Origin: Phoenix dactylifera
Lineage: Eukaryota; Streptophyta; Magnoliopsida; Arecales; Arecaceae
DNA: 64,000 nt
Reading direction: 5' to 3'
Assembly: GCF_009389715.1 (NCBI RefSeq)
Contig: NC_052397.1
Location: 16,564,129-16,628,128 of the forward strand
Below are positions 34,518 through 45,900 of the stretch, in pieces (the first letter of the stretch is position 1; the number at the start of each line of letters is the position of its first letter). The notes below the pieces were generated by a model. That model saw only the letters and a list, made by a program, of their open reading frames with translations, was not told the origin of the DNA and searched no databases. The translations under genes were made by a program, and so were the position numbers.

Positions 34518-34567
<50 letters not shown>
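34517..34567. repeat. (GA)n microsatellite upstream of F-box copy I
   Basis: About 50 bp of GA/AG repeat interrupted once by GG. The copy II counterpart lies at about 57503-57539 and differs in length. Confidence 0.9.
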
Positions 34568-34570
<3 letters not shown>

Positions 34571-34822
34571 TGTCCGCTCTGAAACGGACCATCGTCCTCC
34601 GTTTACCTTTGGTAGCGCGAATCCTAAAGACGTGGGGGGAAGTATATCCAAAGTGATCAGAATTAGTGTCGATCAGGGCGTCGGATTCTCCGGCCCTTTC
34701 CTAGAGAAATTCGAACTCCCATTACCAGGAAACCCAAACAATCTACCATATAGAGGGGTCCCGGCCGCTACGACTATAGCTACTTAATTCGTTCGTCTTC
34801 AGGCTTTCGACCTTCTCTCTTC

Positions 34823-36048
34823 ATGGACATGGAGGAATCCAGGAAGAACAGGTCCCCGAAGAACAACAGCGGCAGCGGCGAAGTAGCGAAAGGCTCTCGC
34901 GTTCTATATGATGATCTCTTTCGGTTCAACATCCTCCCAAGGCTGTCCTTCAAGTCCCTCTCCAGGTGCAAGAACGTCTGCAAGGCATGGCACGGCTACA
35001 TCTCCAACAGCCCGCTCTTCGCCCTCGAGCAGTCCCGCCGCCCTTCCCCCACCTCCTCCGGCTTCGTCTTCCTCAGCTGGCGCGGCCTCGAGTTCCTGTC
35101 CCCCCCGGCACCCCGATCGGCGTCCCCGACCCCTCCCTCTCCATCCTCAGCTCCCATCGCATCAGCCTCGTCGGCTCGACGAACGGCCTCCTCTGCGTCT
35201 ACGTCCACGCCCTCTACTTCAACTTCCTCTGCGTCCTCAACCCGGCTACCGAGGAGTACGAGCCCATCCCTCAAAGCAAGCGCCGTCGCTATGGTGTCGG
35301 GCTGGCCTTCGACCCCTCAACCTCGCCGGCTCATTATTCCTTGGTCTACCCCAAACGGGATAACGTCGAGGGCGCTGTCGATGAAGTCGAGTACCAGTTC
35401 GTGGTCTTCTCTTCTTGTACGGGCGAGTGGGTGCAGTCCAGCCAGAAGGTCGCCGTCGGTGGCTTCCGGTGGCGTCATGGGACTCCAGTGTTCGCTGGAG
35501 GAGTCTTGTACTGGGACTGCGTCGAGTATTTGATATGGTTCGACCCATGCAAGGACCTCGCAGGCTGGAGGCTGCTGCCAGCAGCGGTATCAGGACGAGC
35601 TCGGCATGCTCTCGGGGCGTCGACGGAGGGTCGGCTGACCTGCGCGGTTGTGGTGGGGGATGCGGTGGAGGTCTACGTGATCGAGGATGGCAGCCGTAGC
35701 AGCGAGGCGTGGTCGAGAAGATATCGAGTGAGCTTGGCGCAGATGGTTGAAAAGAATCGGCATGTCCTCGCCGAGTTCTGCAACACAATGCGACTGAGGG
35801 GCAGGAGCCTGTCGGAGCGGCTGTTCTCGCGGTGGTTCATGCAGCCATTGGCATTCGAGGGAGGGGACGAGCTTTACCTCTGGGTGAGGGCTGGGAATAG
35901 CATAGAGAAGAAAGTGAGGGTGCTGCGCCACGACTTGAGAACAGGAGAGGTGACACTGATCAGCAGCAATGTGAGCTTCGCGCTGGAGGAAGACCAGATC
36001 TTCACCTACCACAATAGCATGGCTAGATTACCAAATTGGTTCAACTAG
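34823..36048 (+). pseudogene. F-box gene copy I, frameshifted
   Basis: Near-identical to the intact gene at 57817-59043. The C run after GAGTTCCTGT is 7 long here and 8 in the intact copy, so the frame shifts at about residue 93. The remaining 310 codons stay open in the +1 frame with only two visible amino-acid differences (FAGG preceded by V instead of A; LAQM instead of LEQM). The F-box itself (ILPRLSFKSLSRCKNVCKAW) precedes the shift. A single homopolymer base could also be an assembly error, in which case the gene is intact. Confidence 0.75.
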
Positions 36049-36194
36049 CGAGATTTCCCCGATGTGTATTCCCGCTGTAACTCGTTAATAAAATTCCATT
36101 ATGGGACCACTGCACTTTTTGTTAATTTTCCGAATATAATACCAGCCTCAATAATAAAAACTGATTTAGTAACGAGTTCAGTGTGCCCTTGGGT

Positions 36195-39100
36195 ATTACT
36201 TTCATCTTCTACGGATGGCTACGTTTTTGCTTTTTGCTGGATATATTTTCTGCACTATTTAACATTTGGTTAATTCTACTATGTGCTAGATCACAGAAAC
36301 CATGAGTGAAACAGCTCTTGGTAATATTCACGTACAGTTGACAGGAATTTAATAGATTAATTTTCTTACTTGGCAACTGCTTCACTCTACTTTAGGAATT
36401 AGGACTCGATAATATATCCTTTCAAGACTACTCAGAATATCAATTTGAGCCCTCAACTCAGATAATCTTAATTATGGAACAATTTGCATTATCACACTAC
36501 AAGCCCTCATTCACCTAAACCTTCCCAACTTTACAATGGTAAATTATTATCAATGTTTTTTTTTAAAAAAATATTATCAGTGAAAAATGGGTAAAAAGAG
36601 AAAAAAGGATCCAGGGATATTCCTCATTCAAAATAATAGCCATATATTTGCATCAAAGAGAAAACAGGTAATTCTAACACTGTCCTGACCATGTTTGCAT
36701 AAAAGAGAACACAAGTAATTCTAACACTGTCCTGAGGACCATCCCCCACCCCACCCCACCCCACAAGAAAAACAATAAGAAGAAACTGTTAGATGTTACA
36801 TCAGTACTTTGCTGACGCTTAATAGTAGATATCAGCTGTAATCAACATTAAAATTTTGAACAGATTGTAACAAAACGATAATGTAGGTACAAAACAAAGC
36901 AACGATAGCTCCTTGTTATATGAGTTGCTTTTATTGACTGACTGAAAAGAATGAACATTTTCCCTAAGGACCTGGTAGCTCAGTAGATTCATCATAGCAC
37001 CAAGAGATGCAGGAATCCCACAAGAAACACTTGTAAGTTTGAATGAAAAATAATCCGCATAAGAAGATATTATGAGACAGAATATAAGATCGAAAAAGGT
37101 AACAAATTATCCAGACTGGTATGCTTTGAAGAGCACCATGCAACTAACCTACAAATTTGGGAAAAGAATAATCAAATGCCTTTGTAGGAGTTGATGGAAG
37201 AATATCAAAGTAGAAAAATTTTAGAACATATCCAGGAAGAGCAGCAGCAGGCAGCAAGTCATAGCACTGTTTGGATAACCTGATGCAATCCAACCAGTGT
37301 AGCACCTCTGCATTTGGATCCCTCTCCACCACCACATCCCTCACTGTAATCTGTAGCATCCCCCTATAGATGGTGATTCTCCCCGACTCTAACTAGCTCC
37401 CCCAGCTGAACTATCTCAGATTGCTTCAGTGTCATCTCGGCCATAAGTTCGAGATTAGATGAACCACCATGGGAAGTGGGGTAGTGGTAATTGAGCCAGA
37501 GGATGCAAGGGATGCACCCACTCCCATCGTCCACCAGGAACCTTAGAAATTTATTCTTGTGCTCACGGCTCACCACCATGCCTACAGTTTCAGCACAAGA
37601 TATAGGCCTGCCCTTCCGGGTGAAGTAGGGAGGGTTTGAGGGCCAGACAGTTAAGGAGAGGAGATCAGAAGCCATAAGCTTCACATGAACAATTTGGATT
37701 GGATCCATGGTAGTAGCCTTGATTTGTTCAGGATCTGAGACAAAAATCAAGTTCTTATTACAATAATGAGATATATTCGCAACCATATACATAGATATAT
37801 GTAGGGATGTTAAGAAAGAAGAATTCAGAACAATAAAGAAGAAAAAAGAGAATGAGATAGAGAGGGTTGGACTGCCCACTGTTGGAACTACATGGACAAC
37901 CAAAGTAAATAAATATCTCTTTTAATTAAATGCAAAAAAAGAGAAATAAGAGAGAGTTCAAATTTAGAGCAAGAAATCAAAACTATCAAATCACCTAGAA
38001 GAAAATATTTATTTATAACCAAAGTACAATTAAAAGTTTTGTTCCACAAAACACAGAGTGATGCAAGGGATAAAAGAACTTGGCAAGTCAATGCAGCATA
38101 AACCTTCTGCGAAATTTGTTAATTAGAATTATCCATAAGTTTGTACATGCTAAAAGCTAATGCAACACATGAGAGTGGGCAATCAGCTAAACAAAGAAGT
38201 AGTTGATACAATTTGATTCATGATCGAGAAGCCAGAAATTAAAAGAAAAGAGTGAATAAACAAGAGCGTTGTCTTCCGTGTAACCGCTTAGAACTCAAAC
38301 CCGAAAAGTAGAACAATCAAGCGGACAACCCAAGTGGTTAGTACTTACTGTTATAACCATTAATTAGATGAAAGTGAAGAAAAAAAAAACAATGGATAAA
38401 TTATAGTTTAAATTTTCCATAATTCATTGCCCACTCTTTTCCAAAGATCAATTTTTTACTAAGATGCTGAACTTTGACCCTTTCATTTTTAAGCAAAGAG
38501 AGAAGATGAATTCCTAAACCCCAAAGCTATTCCCCCAATTCCCAAACTCAAAGGAAAATAGAGAAGTTGGGTTACATGAAATCTTTAGAGAAAAATCTCC
38601 AAATACAGAAACAAATAAATCAACTATCTAAATCTCATGATTTACTAGCATATATTAAACTACATATATAACCCAGAAGACAACTGTCTCCCAAAATGGT
38701 TATTTAGATAGTGCAATGGAGGAGATAATACCTTATCCGATGCTCTCGGAGGAAGATTTGCAAAATCCAAGGCATTCTCGCAGGCGAAATCCAAAGCTCA
38801 AATTTGTGAAAAATGGGGAAGAATGGGAAGAGCAATTGCGTCAATAGCGGAAACCTTTTACCACGTTTTCTAGCCCGACCGCGGCCAGTCGGACCGAAAA
38901 CACTGCAAACTGGCCCATGCCCCGGTCCGATTCTCTCTCTCTCTATCTTTGTCGGTTGCTAATCAAGCAAACCAACTTCTAATTCAGAGTCTTGTAAAAG
39001 TTTTAAACAATAGAAGAATAATTTTATTTTATCCGTTCTAAAGGTTAGTTCTCTTTTGATCAATCATTTAAGGATGAATATATTTCAGAAACTTAAGGAA

Positions 39101-39270
39101 TTAAAGAATTCTAGTTTATTAAAATTACGACCCTTCTCACGTAAACAACCCCTAAATTAATTTATTGAGGAGTTGAAATATAGGTAGCCTCCATATACTT
39201 ATAAATGTATAAAAGGATTTATATCAAAAAATATGGTCATATTTTTAGCATCTTTCAAACATGATATTTA
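36195..39270. repeat. Duplicated block C (STN1 block), copy I
   Basis: Matches 51690-55912 in pieces. Copy II carries extra segments at about 51745-52105, 52195-52390 and 52550-52985. Divergence is several percent, clearly more than in block B. Includes a decayed STN1 copy and its 5' leader. Confidence 0.85.
37144..37708 (-). pseudogene. STN1 (CST complex) copy I, disrupted
   Basis: Starts MDPIQIVHVKLMASDLLSLT at 37708 and follows the intact copy until ELVRV (about residue 113). Two bases are missing there (CTCCCCGAC against CTCCCCCTGAC), shifting the frame to an early stop after GENHHL. The rest of the gene is still readable in another frame (MLQITVRDVVVERDPNAEVL). An internal stretch coding for NPHQDGSDRK in copy II is also missing. 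About nine amino-acid differences from copy II occur in the first 113 residues. The leader region (about 38700-38850) lacks the telo-box segment found in copy II. Confidence 0.8.
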
Positions 39271-39760
39271 TTTATTTTTCAATATTTAAGTATTTATTTT
39301 AGTTATTTTAATTATTTAGATATGTTTTTGATCAATGTTCGACCAAGTGACCTCTTAGTGAGGCCAAAGGCCGGCCTATCCAGCCACGCAAATATTTTGT
39401 TCAGTAGTTTCTCAATGTTATGATTATGGTTTGAGATTTTTTCTAATTGAGGTGGCTAGCATGTATCAAGTGACCAAGTTTGAAAGCATAGGAGGAACTT
39501 CAAAAAAAATGAAGTGCTACAAGGTTTATTTAGGATTAGGAACAATAAAAGACAATAATATCCTAACTTGATAAACTATTAAATGGGTTTGAAAACTGAA
39601 ATCAAAACTTTATCAAATTCGTTTGACGGTATAAGTCGCTTGTATTTTGATATATTTATTTTTTGAGTAAAGTTTTAATTTATTATTTTTTAAAAAAGAA
39701 TGTGTAGAAAAGTTTAATAGTTGGGTGAAGCTCCTAAAAATAAACTCCACATCTCTAAAT

Positions 39761-39806
<46 letters not shown>

Positions 39807-40747
39807 AAAACTGTCAAATGATCGGGCTTCTTAGAAATAAACCTGACATCTTTATCGTTTTAAAATTTATTAGATTATTTGTATCTATAATCTATCAGAT
39901 CATTTATGTCTATCTTATAATTTATGATTTTCTCACTTAAGTCAAAATTTTATTAAAATCCATCTGATACTTATTTGTAAATTAAGCCGCACGCATGGTA
40001 CACATGAGAGTTCCACCCAGGTATAGAAGTAGAGTTGTAAATCGGATTGGGATTTAGATTTTGACAAAATTAAGCCTCATTTTGAACCCAATCCTCTGCC
40101 ACCACACATCAAACTTTAAATCCTTCAAAATAGTGATGTGATATATGCTTTTGAAGAAGATTCCCATGTGTTTCTCGTGTCCCCTAATTTTTCATCAGTT
40201 CTCCCTCTGATTTCATTATAAGGAATTTATCTTTTTCACTTTTCTATCCATTTATGTAATTGTATGTACATTGATCTTGACTAGAACCTAGACTCTGCTT
40301 CCCATCCTAAAAGTTGAATGCTGCTAAACTTTGCTTGTGGTTTAATTGGATTTCACAATCTCTCCCTCTCTCTCTCTATGTGTGCGCTCTCTCTTTCTAT
40401 TAGTCTTTAGGCTCTTCGTATCATGCATGGATCGACCGAATGGCCTAAATATACTTCACGTAACTTACAACATTAATATGGATATATATATATACACACA
40501 CATAGAGAGAGAGAGCGGGGCTTTAGAGTTTTTCACATTCCTGTTTCAGTTACAATATATGACGTAACCGTTGCGTCTCAAAAAATCTAACTACTCATTA
40601 ACCACCCGAAGGCATCCCTTCATGTCATGGGAGACCTTCCCCCCCCTCTCTCTCTTTGTATGTCTTCTTATCTTATCCAACCGTTAGTCTTATAGAATCC
40701 AACATTAGATAGAGAGGAGTAGAGCAAGAACCACGCTCCCAACATTT
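39271..40747. other. Copy I sequence between blocks C and D, no gene seen
   Basis: AT-rich sequence absent from copy II. It includes a perfect (GA)n microsatellite at 39767-39803 and a pyrimidine-rich CTCTCTC stretch at about 40362-40395. The right end is the promoter of the pectinesterase gene. Confidence 0.55.
39767..39803. repeat. (GA)n microsatellite
   Basis: About 18 perfect dinucleotide units in otherwise AT-rich DNA. Confidence 0.9.
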
Positions 40748-40805
40748 AATACCATCATCCGTTTCCACCCCTTCAACGCCTCCACTCTCAATAACTTCCA
40801 CACTC

Positions 40806-40811
40806 TATAAG
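40806..40811 (+). promoter_or_regulatory. TATA box of the QRT1-like pectinesterase gene
   Basis: CACTCTATAAGACC lies 56-61 bp upstream of the ATG. The duplicate at about 59215-59230 reads CACTCGATAAGACC, so the TATA core is lost there. Confidence 0.5.
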
Positions 40812-40866
40812 ACCCAGAAGAATGCCAGCATCTAAAGCAGTGCGTTAGAGAGAGAGAGAGAGAGAG

Positions 40867-43068
40867 ATGGACTTCTTTGTTTTCAGTCTTTTTGTTGTGG
40901 CTTGTTGCAGGATCTTGAGTTGTCAGGGAACCCAGTTGCAGTACAAGGATTTCATTTCTTGGGATGACTTCAGTGCGGAGAATTACTCCGGGAACTTCAA
41001 CTTTAACGACGGGGCTCACAGTCGGGTCATCTTGGTGTCGCAGGATGGGAGCGGAGATTCGAAGACGGTGCAGGGAGCGGTGAATATGGTTCCAGATGGT
41101 AATAGGGAGAGAGTGAAGATATTTATTTCTCCAGGAGTATATAGGTGAGTGCTGTGTTACTCCTAGCTAGAAATGTAATTAGGTTTATAAGTGAGCGCTG
41201 GTGATTTGGTCAGTGAGTTCTGTTTTGGCCAGTGCTTTATACTCAATTTTCTTTTCGTTTAGCTTGGTTTGAGTGTTTTTACTTTGTTTTGTTCTAGGCT
41301 TTTTAAATTTGTGATGTGCGACTCTTTTCTCCGTAGTAGTTTGCATTGTCAAACTGTTCTACTTTTTTTCCTCCTTCCTTTGTGTCAAAAACTTGCAAAG
41401 CAGCCTTCCAATTGAGAAGCCTTGTTAATTTCTGTATTTCATTAGAGCACGGTCTCATCGCCTAGAGGTTCCTCTTTTCCATATATTAACATTACAGAAC
41501 TTGGATTCTTGCAGAGAGAAGGTGATCGTTCCCATAACGAAGCCTTATATTTCATTCATTGGGAACGGAAGCTCTGAAACTGTTATCTCGTGGCATTCCA
41601 GGGCATCTGATCGAGATCACAATGGCCAGATAATTGGGACCTTTTACTCTGCATCAGTTGCCGTGGAGTCCGATTACTTCTGCGCAAATGGAATTACTTT
41701 TGAGGTACCCAGAATCCCCAGCGAAAGCTAGATATGCAATGCGAGATGCACACAAAGGAAAATTTCTGACGTTCTTTGGTTCTGATAGCTTGAAATGGAT
41801 TTGAGTGACAGAACACAGCACAAGGTGCAGTGCCTGGTGCGATAGGAATGCAAGCGGTGGCGCTGAGACTGTCGGGCGACAAGGCCATTGTATACAGATG
41901 CAGGATCTTGGGATCTCAAGACACACTCTTCGATCACATGGGCAGGCATTATTTCTTGGAATGCTACGTCCAAGGATCCATTGATTTCATATTTGGAAAT
42001 GCAAGATCTTTGTATCAGGTTATGTCCGAGCAACAAATCTCTCTCTCTCTCTCTCTTTCTCAATTATGCCAACTTTTTCTCAGTCAGCCATCTATATTAG
42101 CATGTGCAAGTTCGCATTATCTTTGTGAATTCAGTCATCGACTGCAGAATTCTCTTAACTCTTTCGACATTGAATTGGTTGGCATAAATTTTTCTATAAA
42201 GCAGGATGTTCTCCTTCCAAGTTTGATTTTTAAATTTTGATTTTGTTTTTTTAAATTCAACAAGTCATCAGTAATGTATGCTGAAGAATGGTTGCTGCTA
42301 GTTTCATACCCTGAGTAGGATTATTTATACTGATTTAGATCAAAAAAATCTGTCACTGTTGTACGGGTCGATTGGAGAACAGTGAAATGCTCAAATTGTT
42401 CTGCTTAGATCTTGTGGTCTTGGATATCTATCTATTCATCGATGTCTTGATGTGGAGCAGGGCTGCACACTTCATGCAGTTGCAATGAGCTATGGAGCAG
42501 TCGCAGCTTCTCAGAGGAATTCACCAAAGGATGATTCCGGGTTCTCTTTCCTGGACTGCAGGCTGGATGGCTCTGGGATTCTGTACTTAGGGAGAGCTTG
42601 GGGACGGTATGCAAGAGTGGTCTATTCTTACTGCCAACTGGAAGGCATCATCATCCCTGAAGGATGGAGTGACTGGGGAGATCCATCAAGGACAAGGTAT
42701 AAGCATCTCTTATATATATAAAAAAGGAGGCCAACGGCAATTAGGAGAGGGATAGTTAAAAGCAACAACCATGTTATTAAAGTGCCATTGCCATTCATTA
42801 AAAACTCCACAGGATAATCTTGTTTACTAGTGTAATAGGCCTTTGAGGCAGCTTATGTTAGTTCATTCACTCGAAACCAATTTTGACTCTAAGAGGACTT
42901 GACTGATCTCAATTTTGCAGGACAGCATGGTTTGGAGAGTTCAATTGCAGTGGTAAGGGTGCCAATTTGAGAAAGAGGGTACAATGGGCAAGATCACTCA
43001 ACTACGATGAAGCACGGCCTTTCCTAGATCGGAATTACATTCATGGCAATCAATGGCTTCGATTGTAG
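40867..43068 (+). CDS. QRT1: Pectinesterase, QUARTET1-like
   Basis: Five exons: 40867-41144, 41515-41704, 41812-42018, 42461-42696 and 42921-43068. Phases agree and the product is 352 residues. A hydrophobic signal peptide ([20 protein letters not shown]) directs it to the cell wall. Pectin methylesterase motifs are complete: [19 protein letters not shown], the catalytic Asp motifs GSQDTLFD and DFIFGNA, and YLGRAW with the substrate-binding Arg. The opening [34 protein letters not shown] and the ending NQWLRL match what I remember of Arabidopsis QRT1, which de-esterifies pectin so that pollen tetrads separate. It has no PMEI pro-domain, as in QRT1. A (GA)n run abuts the ATG. The role in pollen is inferred from similarity. 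Confidence 0.88.
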
Positions 43069-44391
43069 TTCCTTATTTTTGAGCTGATCTTATAATTTTG
43101 TGCTGTTTCACCTTCCAGGCATATCCCTGAAAGTGTATGTACCAAGTCCATACCAATTGATGATGATAGTTACCAATCGACGAAATCATGTACCGGTCAT
43201 CATGATGCTATCTTTTGCTGACATCAACAAGGGACTTCACAATCTCATGTAACATAGCCCAAACCATTCAGTGTGATAAACGAAATGCTCATCATGAGTC
43301 TGTTAACCATTTCAATCAGAGTAGTTGCAAGTCTGGAAGAAAGAAGGAACAGAGCATGGATGCTGTGACACCCTTCCTAGTGTAGGTAATAACATCAGCA
43401 TGGAGCCTTTCCTTAAAAGAAGAAAAAGAATGAAGCCATGTGGCAGGATAAATGATTTGTAGAAGTAAATGAATGCCAGGGACTTTATTGCAAGACTTTA
43501 AATGGAAGGGGGATGGGTATAATGTAAAAAGAAACAACTTGTCCCTACCAATTCCCAAACCACAGTATATATGCCTGACAAAAGGAATCCGTGACTCCAA
43601 TGAGGATGGGTATAATGGATCCTGACTCATCAAATTTAAATGCTAAAAATAAGCGCTTGAATCAAACTAAATACTACCACTACATCTGTGACAAGAGAAG
43701 TAACATTAGGTGATCACTTCACTGACCATAACATCCAGTCACAGCTGCCGAGCCGCTAATGCAAACATCCAACATACTTCTGCAGTGGACAATGGCTTTC
43801 AGGATAAAGATTTGTGGCAGCTTACAAGGTTCCACAAGTTCAGATAAACTTCACCTGTCTACAGATCAACAAATTGGTCTCTGTTGTACTTCAGACATTT
43901 TCCTAATTTAGCTACATAGTGCTGCAGTTAGGGCCAAAAATGATGAGATGGCACCAAGGATCACACAGAGAGACGAAAACATAAACTGTCAACAGAAAAC
44001 AAGATACGGTTAGTTTCATATATAAAATTACCATGAAAAATTAATGTAGGCTTGGATTATATTCCCATAACACCCATGACAGGGGTACCTGGAAGCACTA
44101 GTGGCACAATTTGAACAAAGCCGGAAGAGGGGCCATTTCTTACCAGATACTCAAGGTCTAAATCTGGAATTAAATTGCTAGATAAGATGGCAAAAGCTTA
44201 AACTTCAAAAGCTACAAAGAATGCCAAGTCTTCAGTCAGTTCACCTCCATTGTTGTCCTAATTACAGTGCAGTTAATTTGGCCCCAGAAAGTAACATCAT
44301 CGTGATTATATATGATATTCTATACGCACACGTTTACATACAAAAAAATTTAAAGCAGGCCTGGTCCAACCTCATTTGCCAGCCTTCAACT

Positions 44392-45823
44392 CTAGTCACC
44401 ACTTATGCCTGGCTTTTCCTCAAAGTCTTCCTCAGAACTTTCATCCCTCAGCCGCTTTCTTGAATTAACTCGCTTCATGTTTACATCAGTTTTATCACTC
44501 AAGCTGGTTTCTGCTTGTTTATCTTCTTCATTTGAATCCGCTTGTGCAGTGATGACATCTTGGTCTGACATTGCAGAACTACCTGATTCCGAAAGCCAGT
44601 TGAACAGTCCCAGACAAGCATTTGATGCATGTTGCTTATCAAAATCAAGCATATGTTGCAAGAAGACAGCAAGTGGTCGATAAGAAAATTCCAAATTTTG
44701 ATTGCATATCATGGTTGGTTTGTATATATTTGTTAAAAACTAAAAGGTTATGGAAGGTTTTTGTTCATCTTTATGTTATGTACTTTCATCTAAGATTCCA
44801 GGAATTTTCCTTCGTGAGTGATAAAGGTGCCTAATTAGTTCACATCCTACACTAGTACCTTGTCTGCATGAGCCAAATCATCAGAACCTTGATAAATCAT
44901 CTAGCCTTGTCCTGACAATTTTGTTTCGGATTTATAGATCCTAATGTGCAGCTGCCTGAACCTTGATAACATGGGATAACTTGTTCCCAAGTACAGATTA
45001 TTACATAAACTGGCCTTAGATCAACATGTCCTCCGAATTATTGATGCAAAAGTCCAGACAACAAAACATAAATGCAGTCAAGATAATTATTTCACCAAAT
45101 TGGCTAGCTAAGTATGCAAATCAGACTTAACAGACATCCAGACTGCAGAATGATTTGAGAGCGTGAAAAGGGAGAGACAGTCCAATTTTTCTAGATGATA
45201 ACAACCTAGGATGTGCTTGAAAAATGTGAATGTGGTGAAGAAGATAAGAAGTGCTGAAATCATTACTTAATGTTATTATATCAGATAAGCGTTATAACAT
45301 TAAACTGTAAGTAGAAAGTATGGTCTTTTGTCTGTTTCAGTTCGCACAGGGTCAGAAACATTTGACGAAACAGGTTGAAAACAACCCAGCAGGAAGAACA
45401 CCAATGCCAACTGGTCTTGGTTGATTTCAGATAGTTTTAGCTTGGTTTCGTAGTTTTAGAAATCTGTGTTATATGTGAAGTGAATGTAAACGTGTCAAGT
45501 TTCAAACTAGCCCATTAAAAATTTCAAATGTATCTTTCAAGTTAAAGATTACTGAGGCAAGCATGTACGAAGAGCTATACTGTAACTACAATCTTGAAAT
45601 ACCAATTTGTCAGCCGAGTAACATCATGTAAAAGTTGTTTCACAAGTAATGAGATGATTGCGTGACTCTTCTCCTGAAAGATATTTCCTATCCAAAAGCT
45701 ATACAACTTTTCTGTTTTCTGGGAAGGTTGACATAAAAAGGGCCTTTTTTCCCTTTTTTTTTTATTTGGAGGGCGGGTGGGTGTTGGATTTGTGTCAAGT
45801 GGTCTGAAGGCAGGGATCCATTC
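44392..45823 (-). pseudogene. Agenet/Tudor-like gene 3' end, copy I, truncated
   Basis: Two remnants of the gene seen intact at 61341-62800. At 44392-44590 the C-terminal coding stretch survives ([33 protein letters not shown]), but the upstream part of that exon ([12 protein letters not shown] region) is gone, and the frame runs directly into what is intron in copy II. At 45800-45823 only the first eight or so codons of the preceding exon (EWIPAFRP) remain, followed by unrelated sequence, so the [13 protein letters not shown] core is lost. Sequence 44884-45799 does not match copy II. Confidence 0.65.
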
Positions 45824-45900
45824 CTACAGAATACAAACTGACAAACATAAAATCTAGCGAGACAGGTGTACCAAATTAAATAAACCTTCAATCAATTCCT

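Larger units (their letters stand above)
34388..36165. repeat. Duplicated block B (F-box block), copy I
   Basis: Matches 57371-59163 almost perfectly across the F-box reading frame (1226 versus 1227 bp). Relative to copy II it lacks about 33 bp upstream, between TCCAAAGT and GATCAGAATT. The match stops after AATAATAAAAACTGATTTA. Confidence 0.9.
40748..45900. repeat. Duplicated block D (pectinesterase plus Agenet 3' end), copy I
   Basis: Matches 59161-62880 in pieces: 40748-41145 with 59161-59590, 41165-41550 with 59805-60200, 43140-44883 with 60210-62100, and 45800-45900 with 62775-62880. Copy II has lost the middle and end of the pectinesterase gene; copy I has lost much of the Agenet exons. 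Confidence 0.85.

Noticed and set aside
35246-35788. Minus-strand Arg/Pro-rich ORF of 180 codons, repeated identically at 58241-58783
   Set aside because: Antisense shadow of the F-box genes; its conservation only reflects the near-identity of the two copies.
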